A DNA stretch of 64,000 nt, taken from positions 2,356,001 to 2,420,000 of the forward strand of contig NZ_CP048833.1 in the NCBI RefSeq assembly GCF_012971725.1. The letters are read 5' to 3'. Positions 1 to 6,419 of the stretch are shown here, in pieces. Each line of letters begins with the position of its first letter. Positions within the stretch are counted from its first letter, which is position 1. The notes under the pieces are model-generated. The model made no database searches. It was not told the DNA's origin and saw nothing but the letters and a program-made list of their open reading frames with translations. The stretch comes from Pseudomonas multiresinivorans (GTDB taxonomy: Bacteria > Pseudomonadota > Gammaproteobacteria > Pseudomonadales > Pseudomonadaceae). The position numbers and the translations under genes were made by a program.

Positions 1-9
1 GACGCCGAA

Positions 10-210
10 ATGCGCCGCATCCCACTAGCTGATTTCGCCAAAGAACAGGGCCATACGAAGGCCGCACAGCTTCTTGGCTGCACTCAGGGCGCTATCAGCA
101 AAGCGATCCGCTTGGGTCGTGATGTGTTTGTGACGGTGCTGGAAGACGGCTCTTTCAGCGCCGAGGAAATCAAAGCCTTCCCGACGCAGGGATCGAAGAC
201 AGCCGCCTGA
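10..210 (+). CDS. cro: Cro-like transcriptional repressor
   Basis: A 66-residue DNA-binding protein expected to repress the lysogeny promoter and early operon during lytic growth. Residues about 16-37 form a helix-turn-helix (TKAAQLLGCTQGAISKAI), and the size and layout match the lambda Cro family (short N-terminus, HTH, C-terminal beta strands with VFVTVLEDGS). It is the first gene seen and the first gene of the rightward early operon, where cro sits in lambdoid phages. Only nine bases precede it, so its promoter and operators and the divergent repressor cannot be examined. Confidence 0.85.
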   Translation: MRRIPLADFAKEQGHTKAAQLLGCTQGAISKAIRLGRDVFVTVLEDGSFSAEEIKAFPTQGSKTAA

Positions 211-403
211 CCCTGATTCGCACGGTGGCGCAGGAGAAACCCGCTTTCCCAGCTTCACCGAGATTTGCCAGCAGTAGATCCGCCAGCTCATCGAACCGGC
301 GCCAGACAGAAGCCTGAAGGGCGATAGGCGCGGTGTTCATCAGAGCAGCAACAGCGCATGTGAGGGCGAGCACTTCGCCCTGTAGTTCGGAGAGGTCGGC
401 CAT
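170..403 (-). CDS. Possible small antisense-strand protein between cro and the next early gene
   Basis: A 77-codon leftward frame starts at the ATG complementary to 401-403 (MADLSELQGEVLALTCAV) and overlaps the 3' end of cro. The first 55 residues look protein-like, with amphipathic leucine/alanine-rich helices; the last 25 are arginine-rich and less convincing. A weak AGGGAAA lies upstream as a possible ribosome binding site. It would be read from a leftward transcript, as from a pRE-like promoter. It fills an otherwise empty 256-base gap between cro and 467. I do not recognise it, and it may not be translated. Confidence 0.35.
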   Translation of the reverse strand: MADLSELQGEVLALTCAVAALMNTAPIALQASVWRRFDELADLLLANLGEAGKAGFSCATVRIRVRRLSSIPASGRL

Positions 404-466
404 GGGGTGATTTCCCTGTCGGTTGATCGAGTGATGACAGGTTAGGGCCAGGAGGCCTTCGACAAA

Positions 467-1060
467 ATGTCCAGCCCAAGACAGAACCACACCCAGACCC
501 GCGACGCAGTGCTTATCGCTCATGCCAGCGACATGATCGCCCGCACCAATCTGAGCGCGCGCGACTTCGCTACCTCGCTGAGCAAGGCGATCCACAGCCG
601 CATCCCGAACATCGAGCCGAATCACTCGGTGCCGAACTTCGAAGCGATGAACCTGGAAGACGCCGAGACCTACCTCAAGGCGGCTGACACCTGGCTGAAG
701 CGTGTTCAGCGCTGGCTGAACGAATCCGTGGAAATCCCGAGCTGGCTGGAAGAGCCGTGGGTTGAAGCTCTGCTGCCTGAATGGCGCGAGCGCTGCCTGA
801 TCGAGCTAGCGAGCCGCTACGGCCTTCTGGCTGTGCGTGCAGTGGGTATCGATGGTGTCTGTGCCATGACCGCCTTCAGCGGCCTCGTAGGCCACTTCGG
901 TGACGCCGCAGGCGCTGGTGGCCAGATCCTCGCCGACGGTCGTATCGACCACATAGACGCACCGCACCTTCCTGGCTTCGCCTTGTCCTGCCGAGCTCTG
1001 GCTGCTCACGCAGTGGCCATGGCTGAGAAGGCAGAGAAAGTCGCGGCTGAGATCGCCTGA
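467..1060 (+). CDS. YdaT-like phage early regulatory protein (CII position)
   Basis: A 197-residue soluble protein in the position cII occupies in lambda, between cro and the replication gene. Start at ATG 467 has GGAGG about 11 bases upstream. The middle (AETYLKAADTWLKRVQRW, then EALLPEWRERCL) resembles YdaT-type proteins of Rac-like prophages, which pair with Cro-like YdaS; the C-terminus is an alanine-rich helix. By position it should control the lysis/lysogeny choice or host functions, but no clear DNA-binding motif is visible. The family assignment rests on layout and faint similarity, so function is inferred. Confidence 0.5.
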   Translation: MSSPRQNHTQTRDAVLIAHASDMIARTNLSARDFATSLSKAIHSRIPNIEPNHSVPNFEAMNLEDAETYLKAADTWLKRVQRWLNESVEIPSWLEEPWVEALLPEWRERCLIELASRYGLLAVRAVGIDGVCAMTAFSGLVGHFGDAAGAGGQILADGRIDHIDAPHLPGFALSCRALAAHAVAMAEKAEKVAAEIA

Positions 1061-1071
1061 ATCCCAGGCAC

Positions 1072-1097
1072 AAAAAAGCCGACGGGCAAGGTCGGCT
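1072..1097 (-). terminator. Intrinsic terminator acting leftward, between the CII-position gene and the replication gene
   Basis: On the minus strand AGCCGAC (1097-1091), a 7-base loop and GTCGGCT (1083-1077) are followed directly by a T run made from the six A bases at 1072-1077. On the plus strand the hairpin lacks a T tail, so it is oriented for leftward transcripts. No leftward gene ends here, which points to a short antisense RNA like lambda OOP. Confidence 0.65.
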
Positions 1098-1123
1098 GAT
1101 TCGTTGAAGCTGTGACGAGGTAA

Positions 1124-1152
1124 ATCATGACAAACGTAGTCCAGATTGACAA
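1124..1152 (-). promoter_or_regulatory. Possible leftward promoter for a short OOP-like antisense RNA
   Basis: Read on the minus strand: TTGTCA (complement of 1147-1152), a 17-base spacer, then CATGAT (complement of 1124-1129). This is five of six and four of six matches to sigma70 boxes. Transcription would start near 1117 and end at the terminator at 1072-1097, giving an RNA of roughly 45-50 bases. The position between the CII-like gene and the O-like gene copies the lambda oop locus. The promoter call is weak alone and gains weight only from the matching terminator. Confidence 0.4.
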
Positions 1153-1978
1153 GTCCAGGGGGTTCACCCGGATGGACAACACCCTGATGGACGCGCTGAT
1201 GCAGATTGACCTGCCGGCGCGGGAGTTGAAGGTGGCACTGTTCATCGCCAAGAAAACCCTAAACTTCAATATCGCCACTGCCCGCATCAAGGCAGACGAC
1301 ATCGCCAAAGCCACCAACATCCGCCCCGATGTGGCCTCCAAGGCAATCAGCCATCTCCTGCGCCGTCGAGTGATCTTTCGTGAGGGCGGTTCTCGTGGCG
1401 ATATCGGCCTGTGCGACCCGAAAGAGTGGGTATTCGTTGAGCGTCTGACTCAGACCAAAACGTCTGACTCAGACCAACAGGACCGAATCGGACAAAGTCC
1501 GATCCAGACCAAAACGTCTGTCTCCCTTCTTTATTCTAAGAAACAAGAACCCCTAGTAACTCTTCCTTCGGAAGAGATTACTCCTCCCCAAGATCCAGCC
1601 TCGCCCCCGAAGCAAGACCGCAAGGCGCCGTTCGGCCTGACCAACTTGCTGGCAGACAACCCCCACGAGGTGTCCGAGCAGGTGCTGACCGACTGGGTCG
1701 CCCTGCGCAAGGCCAAGAAGGCTTCGCTGACCGCCACCGTATGGAAATCCCTGAACACCGAGCTGACCCGCTGCAAGGAACTCGGCATCGCCGCAGAAAC
1801 CGCGCTGATCGAGGCCATCTCCGCTGGCTGGCATGGCTTCAAGGCGGAGTGGATTGCCAAGCGCCTGAGTGAAACCTTGTCCGCTGCAAAGCCAGCGATG
1901 AGCCGGCACCACGGCTTCGCCGAACGCGATTACACCGAAGGTCTCTTCGAACGCGAGGATGGCACCCATGGCTTCTAG
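1127..1978 (+). CDS. Phage replication initiator, lambda O-like (winged helix N-terminus)
   Basis: A 283-residue origin-binding protein. Residues about 10-105 form the phage replication O / winged-helix domain (RGFTRMDNTLMDALMQ, then KAISHLLRRRVIFRE). A polar, low-complexity linker follows at about 108-165, then a C-terminal helical domain (about 168-250) expected to contact the helicase loader. The origin iterons lie inside the gene under the linker, exactly as in lambda O. The next gene is a DnaC-like loader that overlaps its end, so the two form the phage initiation module. Start at ATG 1127 follows GACGAGG. Confidence 0.85.
   Translation: MTNVVQIDKSRGFTRMDNTLMDALMQIDLPARELKVALFIAKKTLNFNIATARIKADDIAKATNIRPDVASKAISHLLRRRVIFREGGSRGDIGLCDPKEWVFVERLTQTKTSDSDQQDRIGQSPIQTKTSVSLLYSKKQEPLVTLPSEEITPPQDPASPPKQDRKAPFGLTNLLADNPHEVSEQVLTDWVALRKAKKASLTATVWKSLNTELTRCKELGIAAETALIEAISAGWHGFKAEWIAKRLSETLSAAKPAMSRHHGFAERDYTEGLFEREDGTHGF
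1441..1560 (+). other. Putative phage origin of replication (iterons inside the replication gene)
   Basis: The 17-mer CGTCTGACTCAGACCAA occurs at 1442-1458 and again at 1461-1477, 19 bases apart. The 16-mer CAGACCAAAACGTCTG, itself an inverted repeat (CAGAC/GTCTG), occurs at 1451-1466 and 1505-1520. Another inverted repeat, CGGAC-AAA-GTCCG, is at 1489-1501. An AT-richer stretch (about 1526-1570) follows on the right, as the unwinding element does in lambda ori. The repeats encode the polar linker, so the protein tolerates them. Confidence 0.65.
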
Positions 1979-2765
1979 CAACGTTGTCCAAATCGCCGAG
2001 GCGGTAGGTGCTCGTACTGAGCCTGCAGCTTGCGATGAACACGGCCCCTACGAGCAGCGAATCACCAGCTTGCTGGGTCGTGAGTTCCGCTCTCGCTGCC
2101 CTGCCTGTACCCAGCGTGCAGATGCCGAAGAACTGGCACACCGCAAGGCCATGGAAACCTGGGAGCGTCAACGCAACCTTGAGCACCGTCTTGGCCGAGC
2201 CGCCATCCCGAAGCGATTCGCTGAGAAGAACTTCGACGAGTACGTGACTGACCATGCAGGGAAGGCGAAAGCGCTGCGCGTATGCCAGGAGTTCGCAGAG
2301 AGATTCCCTGAGCATGCCGAGGTTGGCCGCTGCATGCTGCTGCTGGGTACCCCTGGCACCGGCAAGACTCACCTTGGTGCAGCAATCGCCAACGCTGTGA
2401 TGAAGCTTCACGGCTGCACAGCTGTGTACCGGACCGTCGGCAGCGTTTTCCAGGAAATCCGCGATAGCTACGGCGACAACAGCTACAAGACCGAGGGCGA
2501 AATCCTCGCTCCGCTGGTTGCAGCAGACCTTCTCGTTCTGGACGAAATAGGCGTCAGCAAAGAGCAGCCGAGCGACTTCGAGCTGCGCACCATCTTCGCC
2601 ATCGTCAACGGCCGCTACGAGCAGTGCCGGCCGACCGTGATCATCTCAAACCTTGGCGTTGATGAAGTGAAGGTAGCGCTGGGCGAGCGTTCGGCAGACC
2701 GCCTGCGCGAAGGCGGCGTGATCGTCCTGCTGTTCAACTGGGAAAGCGCGAGGGGCTCGAAATGA
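1968..2765 (+). CDS. DnaC-like replicative helicase loader (IstB/DnaC AAA+ ATPase)
   Basis: A 265-residue ATPase that should load host DnaB at the phage origin. Walker A is GTPGTGKT (residues about 127-134), Walker B is LLVLDEIG (188-195), and an arginine-finger region (SADRLREGG) is near the end. The N-terminus carries a Cys/His set (C22, H25, C44, C47) that could bind zinc. I chose ATG 1968 because GAGG lies at suitable distance; ATG 1959 is only preceded by an SD abutting the codon. The gene overlaps the replication initiator by 11 bases. Confidence 0.85.
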   Translation: MASSNVVQIAEAVGARTEPAACDEHGPYEQRITSLLGREFRSRCPACTQRADAEELAHRKAMETWERQRNLEHRLGRAAIPKRFAEKNFDEYVTDHAGKAKALRVCQEFAERFPEHAEVGRCMLLLGTPGTGKTHLGAAIANAVMKLHGCTAVYRTVGSVFQEIRDSYGDNSYKTEGEILAPLVAADLLVLDEIGVSKEQPSDFELRTIFAIVNGRYEQCRPTVIISNLGVDEVKVALGERSADRLREGGVIVLLFNWESARGSK

Positions 2766-2989
2766 CTCGCCGCGAATTCCTCGACAGCCTGACCGTTGGC
2801 GACCGCGTGAACATTGATATGGGTTCGCGCGGACTCGTCCCGGCCAAGATCATCAAATCATCACCCGGCCTGCTGCACGTGAAGTTCGGCAGCGAGGTCC
2901 GCCGCTTCGTTCGCAAGGATGGCGGAACCCTGTACTCGCCATCCAGCAGCAAGTCGTGGCTCGTCCCAATGGAGGTGGCTCATGTCTGA
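2762..2989 (+). CDS. Hypothetical small early phage protein
   Basis: A 75-residue soluble protein with no family I recognise. Its start overlaps the loader gene stop (ATGA at 2762-2765), so it is translationally coupled. The sequence looks like a small beta-barrel: alternating short strands (VGDRVNIDMG, LVPAKIIK, LLHVKFG) and basic residues (RRFVRKDGG), compatible with an SH3-like fold that binds nucleic acid or protein. It belongs to the early operon, but no role can be assigned. Confidence 0.65.
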   Translation: MTRREFLDSLTVGDRVNIDMGSRGLVPAKIIKSSPGLLHVKFGSEVRRFVRKDGGTLYSPSSSKSWLVPMEVAHV

Positions 2990-3101
2990 CCTCTCCCTTC
3001 TCGTCATCCCCGCCGTCTTCGGTTTCCTCTCACTTGAGCGTGGGGATCTCATCGGCGCATGCATCTGCATCGCTCTGGCCGCAGTCATAGGAGTTGCCTG
3101 A
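2982..3101 (+). CDS. Hypothetical 39-residue membrane peptide
   Basis: A tiny frame (MSDLSLLVIPAVFGFLS...) with strong GGAGG eight bases before ATG 2982, overlapping the previous gene by 8 bases. It has two short hydrophobic stretches (residues 4-16 and 24-38) separated by LERGD, so it could be a single bent or paired membrane segment. Coupled spacing on both sides supports translation. Function unknown. Confidence 0.55.
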   Translation: MSDLSLLVIPAVFGFLSLERGDLIGACICIALAAVIGVA

Positions 3102-3102
3102 T

Positions 3103-3303
3103 ATGGACATCGTCGATCTTGCCAACGACTACGCCGAGCAGGAGCTAGCAGACCGCTTGTTTGGCCGCGTGCAGTACATCGGCAACAGCGCTACTCACTG
3201 CGAGGACTGCGACTGTGAGATTCCGCTTCTGCGACGTGAGGCTGTGCCGGGTGTGACGCGCTGCATCGATTGTGCGGAGCTGGAGGAGAAGCGTCATGGC
3301 TAA
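3103..3303 (+). CDS. TraR/DksA-family C4 zinc finger protein
   Basis: A 66-residue protein with the C4 zinc finger of the TraR/DksA family: CEDC, then after 17 residues CIDC (residues about 29-53), and an N-terminal helix (IVDLANDYAEQELADRLF). TraR-like phage and plasmid proteins bind the RNA polymerase secondary channel and imitate DksA with ppGpp. This one could redirect host transcription early in infection, but that is inference from the family. Start ATG 3103 follows TAGGAG and lies one base after the preceding stop. Confidence 0.75.
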   Translation: MDIVDLANDYAEQELADRLFGRVQYIGNSATHCEDCDCEIPLLRREAVPGVTRCIDCAELEEKRHG

Positions 3304-3697
3304 TCCCTCGTTCCCCATCCGCACCGAGCAGGACCGTGCCCGCGCTATCGCCATCTTGCAGCGCCTCGACCTGGGCGAAGGCAAGTCCTGGAGTCTGAAG
3401 GATGCTGCCCGCAGTGACGCTCAGAACCGACGTCTCTGGGCCATGCTCCGCGACATCTCCCAGCAGGTCGAATGGTACGGCCGGAAGCTGGACAGCGAAT
3501 CGTGGAAGCACATTTTCAGCGCCGCAGTTCAGCAGCAGGACGCAGTTCCCGGAATCAACGGAGGGTTCGTCGTCCTCGGCGTCTCGACCAGCAAGCAGTC
3601 GAAGAAGTGGTTTAACGACATCTTCCTCGTCATGGAGTCCTTCGCAGCCGAGCACGGCGTGAAGTTTACCACTCGCGATTACTGGGAGGCCGCATGA
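3296..3697 (+). CDS. ninB: NinB recombination protein
   Basis: A 133-residue protein of the NinB/Orf family of lambda, which binds single-stranded DNA and can replace RecFOR in phage recombination. Typical features are the basic, aromatic central part (NRRLWAMLRDISQQVEWYG), HIFSAAVQQQ and the late GVSTSKQSKKWFND motif. Length fits the family. It overlaps the zinc finger gene by 8 bases and opens a nin-like block ending with a RuvC-like resolvase, so recombination functions are grouped here. Confidence 0.88.
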   Translation: MANPSFPIRTEQDRARAIAILQRLDLGEGKSWSLKDAARSDAQNRRLWAMLRDISQQVEWYGRKLDSESWKHIFSAAVQQQDAVPGINGGFVVLGVSTSKQSKKWFNDIFLVMESFAAEHGVKFTTRDYWEAA

Positions 3698-4092
3698 GAG
3701 TCGGTCATGAGGCTCCAGTAAATGGCACCGCAGCCAAAGTCATCAAGAAGGGCGAGCACTTCGACTCACGCAAGAAGTACGGGGCGGTCTGCATCGATCT
3801 TCCCCTGCAGGTGCGGGCGCCGACCGAGGGCGAGATGGCTACCTCTGGGTTCATTGACCTGCGCGGCGTGAAGTTCGGCAGGTTTACTGTCCTCGGTATG
3901 TCGGCTAAGAAGGCCGCCCGCTGGGTTGTTCGCTGCGATTGTGGGAATTGGTCGCTGCGTACCTCGCGCTCAATCAAGAACCCGAGTAACGACGAAGACT
4001 GCTGTGAAGAGTGCCGCCATCTTCTTTTCCTGAAGCGTGAGGAAATCAAGAGGCGTACTGGCAAGTGGGCAGATTGGAGCGAAATCGCATGA
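3694..4092 (+). CDS. Hypothetical protein with cysteine cluster
   Basis: A 132-residue protein coupled by ATGA to ninB. The N-terminal half is basic; the C-terminal half holds CDCG (about 86-89) and CCEEC (about 110-114), a pattern typical of a zinc ribbon found in phage proteins that also carry FTVLGMSAKKAARWVVRCDCG-like strands. This resembles short zinc-ribbon proteins near phage nucleases, so nucleic acid binding is likely, but I cannot name a family. It sits between ninB and an HNH-like gene. Confidence 0.6.
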   Translation: MRVGHEAPVNGTAAKVIKKGEHFDSRKKYGAVCIDLPLQVRAPTEGEMATSGFIDLRGVKFGRFTVLGMSAKKAARWVVRCDCGNWSLRTSRSIKNPSNDEDCCEECRHLLFLKREEIKRRTGKWADWSEIA

Positions 4093-4397
4093 TCCTCTCC
4101 CAGCGCTCCCAACCCTACCGCTCCCGCAAATGGCTCGCAGCTGTCCACCAGATCGAATGCTGCATGCTGTGCGGTAAGTACGGCGTGCAAGCAGCACACC
4201 TCAACGAAGGAAAAGGCATGAGTCAGAAGACGGATGACTGTCTCTGCGCAGCACTGTGCCCGGAATGTCACTACGAGTTGGATAACGGCACCAAGTACAC
4301 CCGTGAAGAGCGCCGCGAGGTTCTGCGCAAGGCTTCTTTGGACACCATCGCCCAGCTCGCGCGCATGGGCCTGATCGATGCGAAGGAGGGGGTATGA
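4089..4397 (+). CDS. DUF1364-type putative nuclease domain protein
   Basis: A 102-residue protein of the phage DUF1364 group, annotated as a nuclease domain in nin-like regions. It shows CCMLCG (about 17-22), AAHLNEGKGM (about 28-37) and CPECHYELDNG (about 54-64), an HNH-like Cys/His pattern that should hold zinc and a catalytic histidine. Start at ATG 4089 overlaps the previous stop. It probably acts in recombination or DNA processing with NinB and the RuvC-like resolvase. Confidence 0.75.
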   Translation: MILSQRSQPYRSRKWLAAVHQIECCMLCGKYGVQAAHLNEGKGMSQKTDDCLCAALCPECHYELDNGTKYTREERREVLRKASLDTIAQLARMGLIDAKEGV

Positions 4398-4717
4398 AAA
4401 CAGTTATGACGACCATCTTTAGCGTGGCTTTGAGCTCGCTAGTTCTCTTCGGCCAGGGCCCATGGCATCTATTCGCGTTCTATGTGGTGTCCACGCTGAC
4501 GGTTCTGTGCTGGGTTGCTGTGCTAGCCCTCGGTATCGACAAGGCGGTCACGGGCGATACGGGTAAGAACGTGTGGATCAGCATCCCATGCACTGCTTAC
4601 CAACTCTATGCACTGGTTTCCACTGGCCATCAGGTGGTCGCAGCAGCTTCATGCATAGCCTCGCTTTTGATTCTGCTTCAGGTGTTTAGCCAGAAGGCCA
4701 AGGAGAAGCACGCATGA
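4394..4717 (+). CDS. Hypothetical membrane protein
   Basis: A 107-residue protein with about four hydrophobic segments (residues 4-20, 24-46, 60-78 and 82-98) and a basic C-terminal tail (SQKAKEKHA). It is coupled to both neighbours by 4-base overlaps in the early operon. It is not in the lysis module and carries no endolysin partner nearby. Membrane proteins at such positions often serve in superinfection exclusion, but nothing in the sequence proves it. Confidence 0.6.
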   Translation: MKTVMTTIFSVALSSLVLFGQGPWHLFAFYVVSTLTVLCWVAVLALGIDKAVTGDTGKNVWISIPCTAYQLYALVSTGHQVVAAASCIASLLILLQVFSQKAKEKHA

Positions 4718-4983
4718 GCAACATCCGCCAAGTCCAGTGGAACGAAGGAGCACCCAAGCAATTGGAGCCAGGCATGGTCATCCGTTCTGCGGTGTATGAG
4801 GGGATTTTCCTGATCGGAACCGTCGACGCGGCGGGAGAAAGCTCTCTAACCACGCCGTGGACAAGGAAGGAGCTTGATGAAGAGCAGCGCTCAAACGTGA
4901 TCGCTTGGGCCTGGCTCATCCAGCCCCACGAACTCAACTGGCTCGAAGACATGGCATCTCGGAAAACGAGGACGCAGGAATGA
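4714..4983 (+). CDS. Hypothetical small early protein
   Basis: An 89-residue soluble, tryptophan-rich protein (MSNIRQVQWNEGAPKQLE...) coupled by ATGA to the membrane protein gene before it and to 4980 after it. The pattern of short strands followed by an acidic helix (RKELDEEQRSNVIAWAWLI) gives no family match that I recognise. Confidence 0.6.
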   Translation: MSNIRQVQWNEGAPKQLEPGMVIRSAVYEGIFLIGTVDAAGESSLTTPWTRKELDEEQRSNVIAWAWLIQPHELNWLEDMASRKTRTQE

Positions 4984-5186
4984 GCATAACCAAGCTTCCA
5001 GTTCGCTCCGACAAGTACGACCGCCTGGTAGTGGTTGCAGAAGACCTCGGCGAGTCGATCCACAAGGCTATCGATGAAGCCCGCGCCGCTGGACTCAATC
5101 CGGTCTGGGTGATCGGCGTCCTTGAGTCTGCCAAGTATGAGGCCCTGATGGGGACCATGGGGTTCGAACCGGGGGAGCCTGCATGA
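4980..5186 (+). CDS. Hypothetical small early protein
   Basis: A 68-residue soluble protein starting at ATG 4980, which overlaps the preceding stop by 4 bases. It has an alpha/beta look: strand DRLVVVAEDL, helix SIHKAIDEARAAG, strand PVWVIGVLE, helix SAKYEALMGTMG. The end overlaps the RuvC-like gene by 4 bases. No known family is evident. Confidence 0.6.
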   Translation: MSITKLPVRSDKYDRLVVVAEDLGESIHKAIDEARAAGLNPVWVIGVLESAKYEALMGTMGFEPGEPA

Positions 5187-5647
5187 TCATTGGTATCGAC
5201 CCAGGCTGCAGCGGGGCAATCGTTGTGCTCACCGAGAGCCTGAACCATGTGGCCAGCCTCAACATGCCTACCGTCAAGGTTGGCACCAAGAGCCGCGTAA
5301 ACGGTGCCGCAATAGCCGCGTTCCTGCGCGAGAAGGTGGGAGAGTTCGTCTCGCACGCTTACTTGGAGCAGGTTGGAGCGATGCCAGGGCAGGGCGTCTC
5401 ATCCATGTTCACCTTCGGCCATGCGGCAGGCGTTGTGGAAGGCATCCTCCAAGGCCTAAGCATTCCTTATTCGTTGGTCACGCCGCAGGCATGGAAGAAA
5501 CGCGCCGGCCTGATCGGCATGGATAAGGACGCTGCGAGGAGTCGCGCAATCCAGCTCTATCCGAATCTGCGGGACCTGGACACCAAATGCCGCGGGCAAG
5601 CAATCGCAGATGCGTTGTTGATCGCGCGGTTCGGAGAGAAGTCATGA
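5183..5647 (+). CDS. RuvC-like Holliday junction resolvase
   Basis: A 154-residue endonuclease of the RuvC/RNase H fold that cuts branched DNA. Acidic catalytic residues are visible: D6 in GIDPG, E62 in YLEQVG, and D143 in IADALLIA. The QGVSSMFTFGHAAG stretch is the usual phage RuvC-like helix. In lambdoid phages the resolvase (Rap, RusA or RuvC type) ends the nin region, and it does so here too. It likely resolves branches in phage concatemers before packaging. Confidence 0.88.
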   Translation: MIIGIDPGCSGAIVVLTESLNHVASLNMPTVKVGTKSRVNGAAIAAFLREKVGEFVSHAYLEQVGAMPGQGVSSMFTFGHAAGVVEGILQGLSIPYSLVTPQAWKKRAGLIGMDKDAARSRAIQLYPNLRDLDTKCRGQAIADALLIARFGEKS

Positions 5648-5937
5648 CGGCAGAGATGCAGGGTGTCCTGATCTTCACCTCGGCCTTTGCTCAGGTGTTC
5701 CTGCTCGGCCTGAACAGCAAGCTCCTTCGTGACGACAAGATCGCCGCTGGATTTGTGGTGTCCTGGATGATCACGCTCGCGCAGTTCGGCTACATCTGGG
5801 CCGTCGCGCATTCGCGGATAGATACCGTGCCTTTCCTGGTTATCTCCGGCTTCGGTGGATCGATTGGGATCACGTCCGCGCAGTACTTCTACCGCTGGTA
5901 CGACAAGACCTTTCATCGCAAAGGGGAGAGCGCATGA
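5644..5937 (+). CDS. Hypothetical phage membrane protein
   Basis: A 97-residue protein with about three hydrophobic stretches (residues 5-24, 33-54, 62-80) and a basic C-terminus (YRWYDKTFHRKGE). Start ATG 5644 overlaps the resolvase stop. It is an early-operon gene between a resolvase and a DUF5664 gene, away from the lysis genes, so a holin role is unlikely. Function unknown. Confidence 0.62.
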   Translation: MTAEMQGVLIFTSAFAQVFLLGLNSKLLRDDKIAAGFVVSWMITLAQFGYIWAVAHSRIDTVPFLVISGFGGSIGITSAQYFYRWYDKTFHRKGESA

Positions 5938-6419
5938 GCGACGTCAAGCTGACCAACCCAAAAGACCTCATCGGTAGCGGAAAGCTGCCTCTCCATTTGT
6001 GGCCGACTACCGCAACTGCTATGGGCTGCATCGGCCTGCTAGAGGGAATGCTGAAGTACGGGCGAAGCAACTGGCGGGAGGCTGGCGTTCGGGCATCAAT
6101 CTACGTCGACGCCTGCAAGCGTCACCTTGATGCCTGGTTCGAAGGGGAGGAGTGTGCGCCAGACAGCGGCTCGCCACACCTTGCCAACGCTCTGGCCTGC
6201 CTTGCAATCCTCGTGGACGCCAAAGCGGCCGGGAAGCTGATGGATGACCGCCAATACAACGGCGCCGGCTACCGGGAGCTGGTGGAAAGCTTGACGCCAC
6301 AAGTGGCGCACCTGAAAGGCCTGTTCGCAGACAAGTCGCCTCGCCACTTCACCATCGCGGACAACCTCCCGCCGCACGACTCCCTTCAAGACCGAGTGAC
6401 CAGACAGGAGCAAGCCTAA
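5934..6419 (+). CDS. DUF5664 protein (dATP/dGTP diphosphohydrolase-like N-terminal family)
   Basis: A 161-residue protein with the DUF5664 signature: TNPKDLIGSGKLPLHLWP (about 7-24), then GMLKYGRSNWREAG and DACKRHLDAWFEGEE. The family is found in phages, sometimes fused or annotated as dATP/dGTP diphosphohydrolase, which suggests nucleotide pool control. Conserved His/Asp/Glu residues in the helical core (ACKRHLDAW, SPHLANALACL) fit a metal-dependent all-alpha hydrolase. Substrate is not known from sequence. Confidence 0.75.
   Translation: MSDVKLTNPKDLIGSGKLPLHLWPTTATAMGCIGLLEGMLKYGRSNWREAGVRASIYVDACKRHLDAWFEGEECAPDSGSPHLANALACLAILVDAKAAGKLMDDRQYNGAGYRELVESLTPQVAHLKGLFADKSPRHFTIADNLPPHDSLQDRVTRQEQA

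Noticed and set aside
5644..5937. Second holin in the early region
   Set aside because: The gene is in the early operon upstream of the late promoter and has no endolysin nearby. Early expression would kill the cell too soon.
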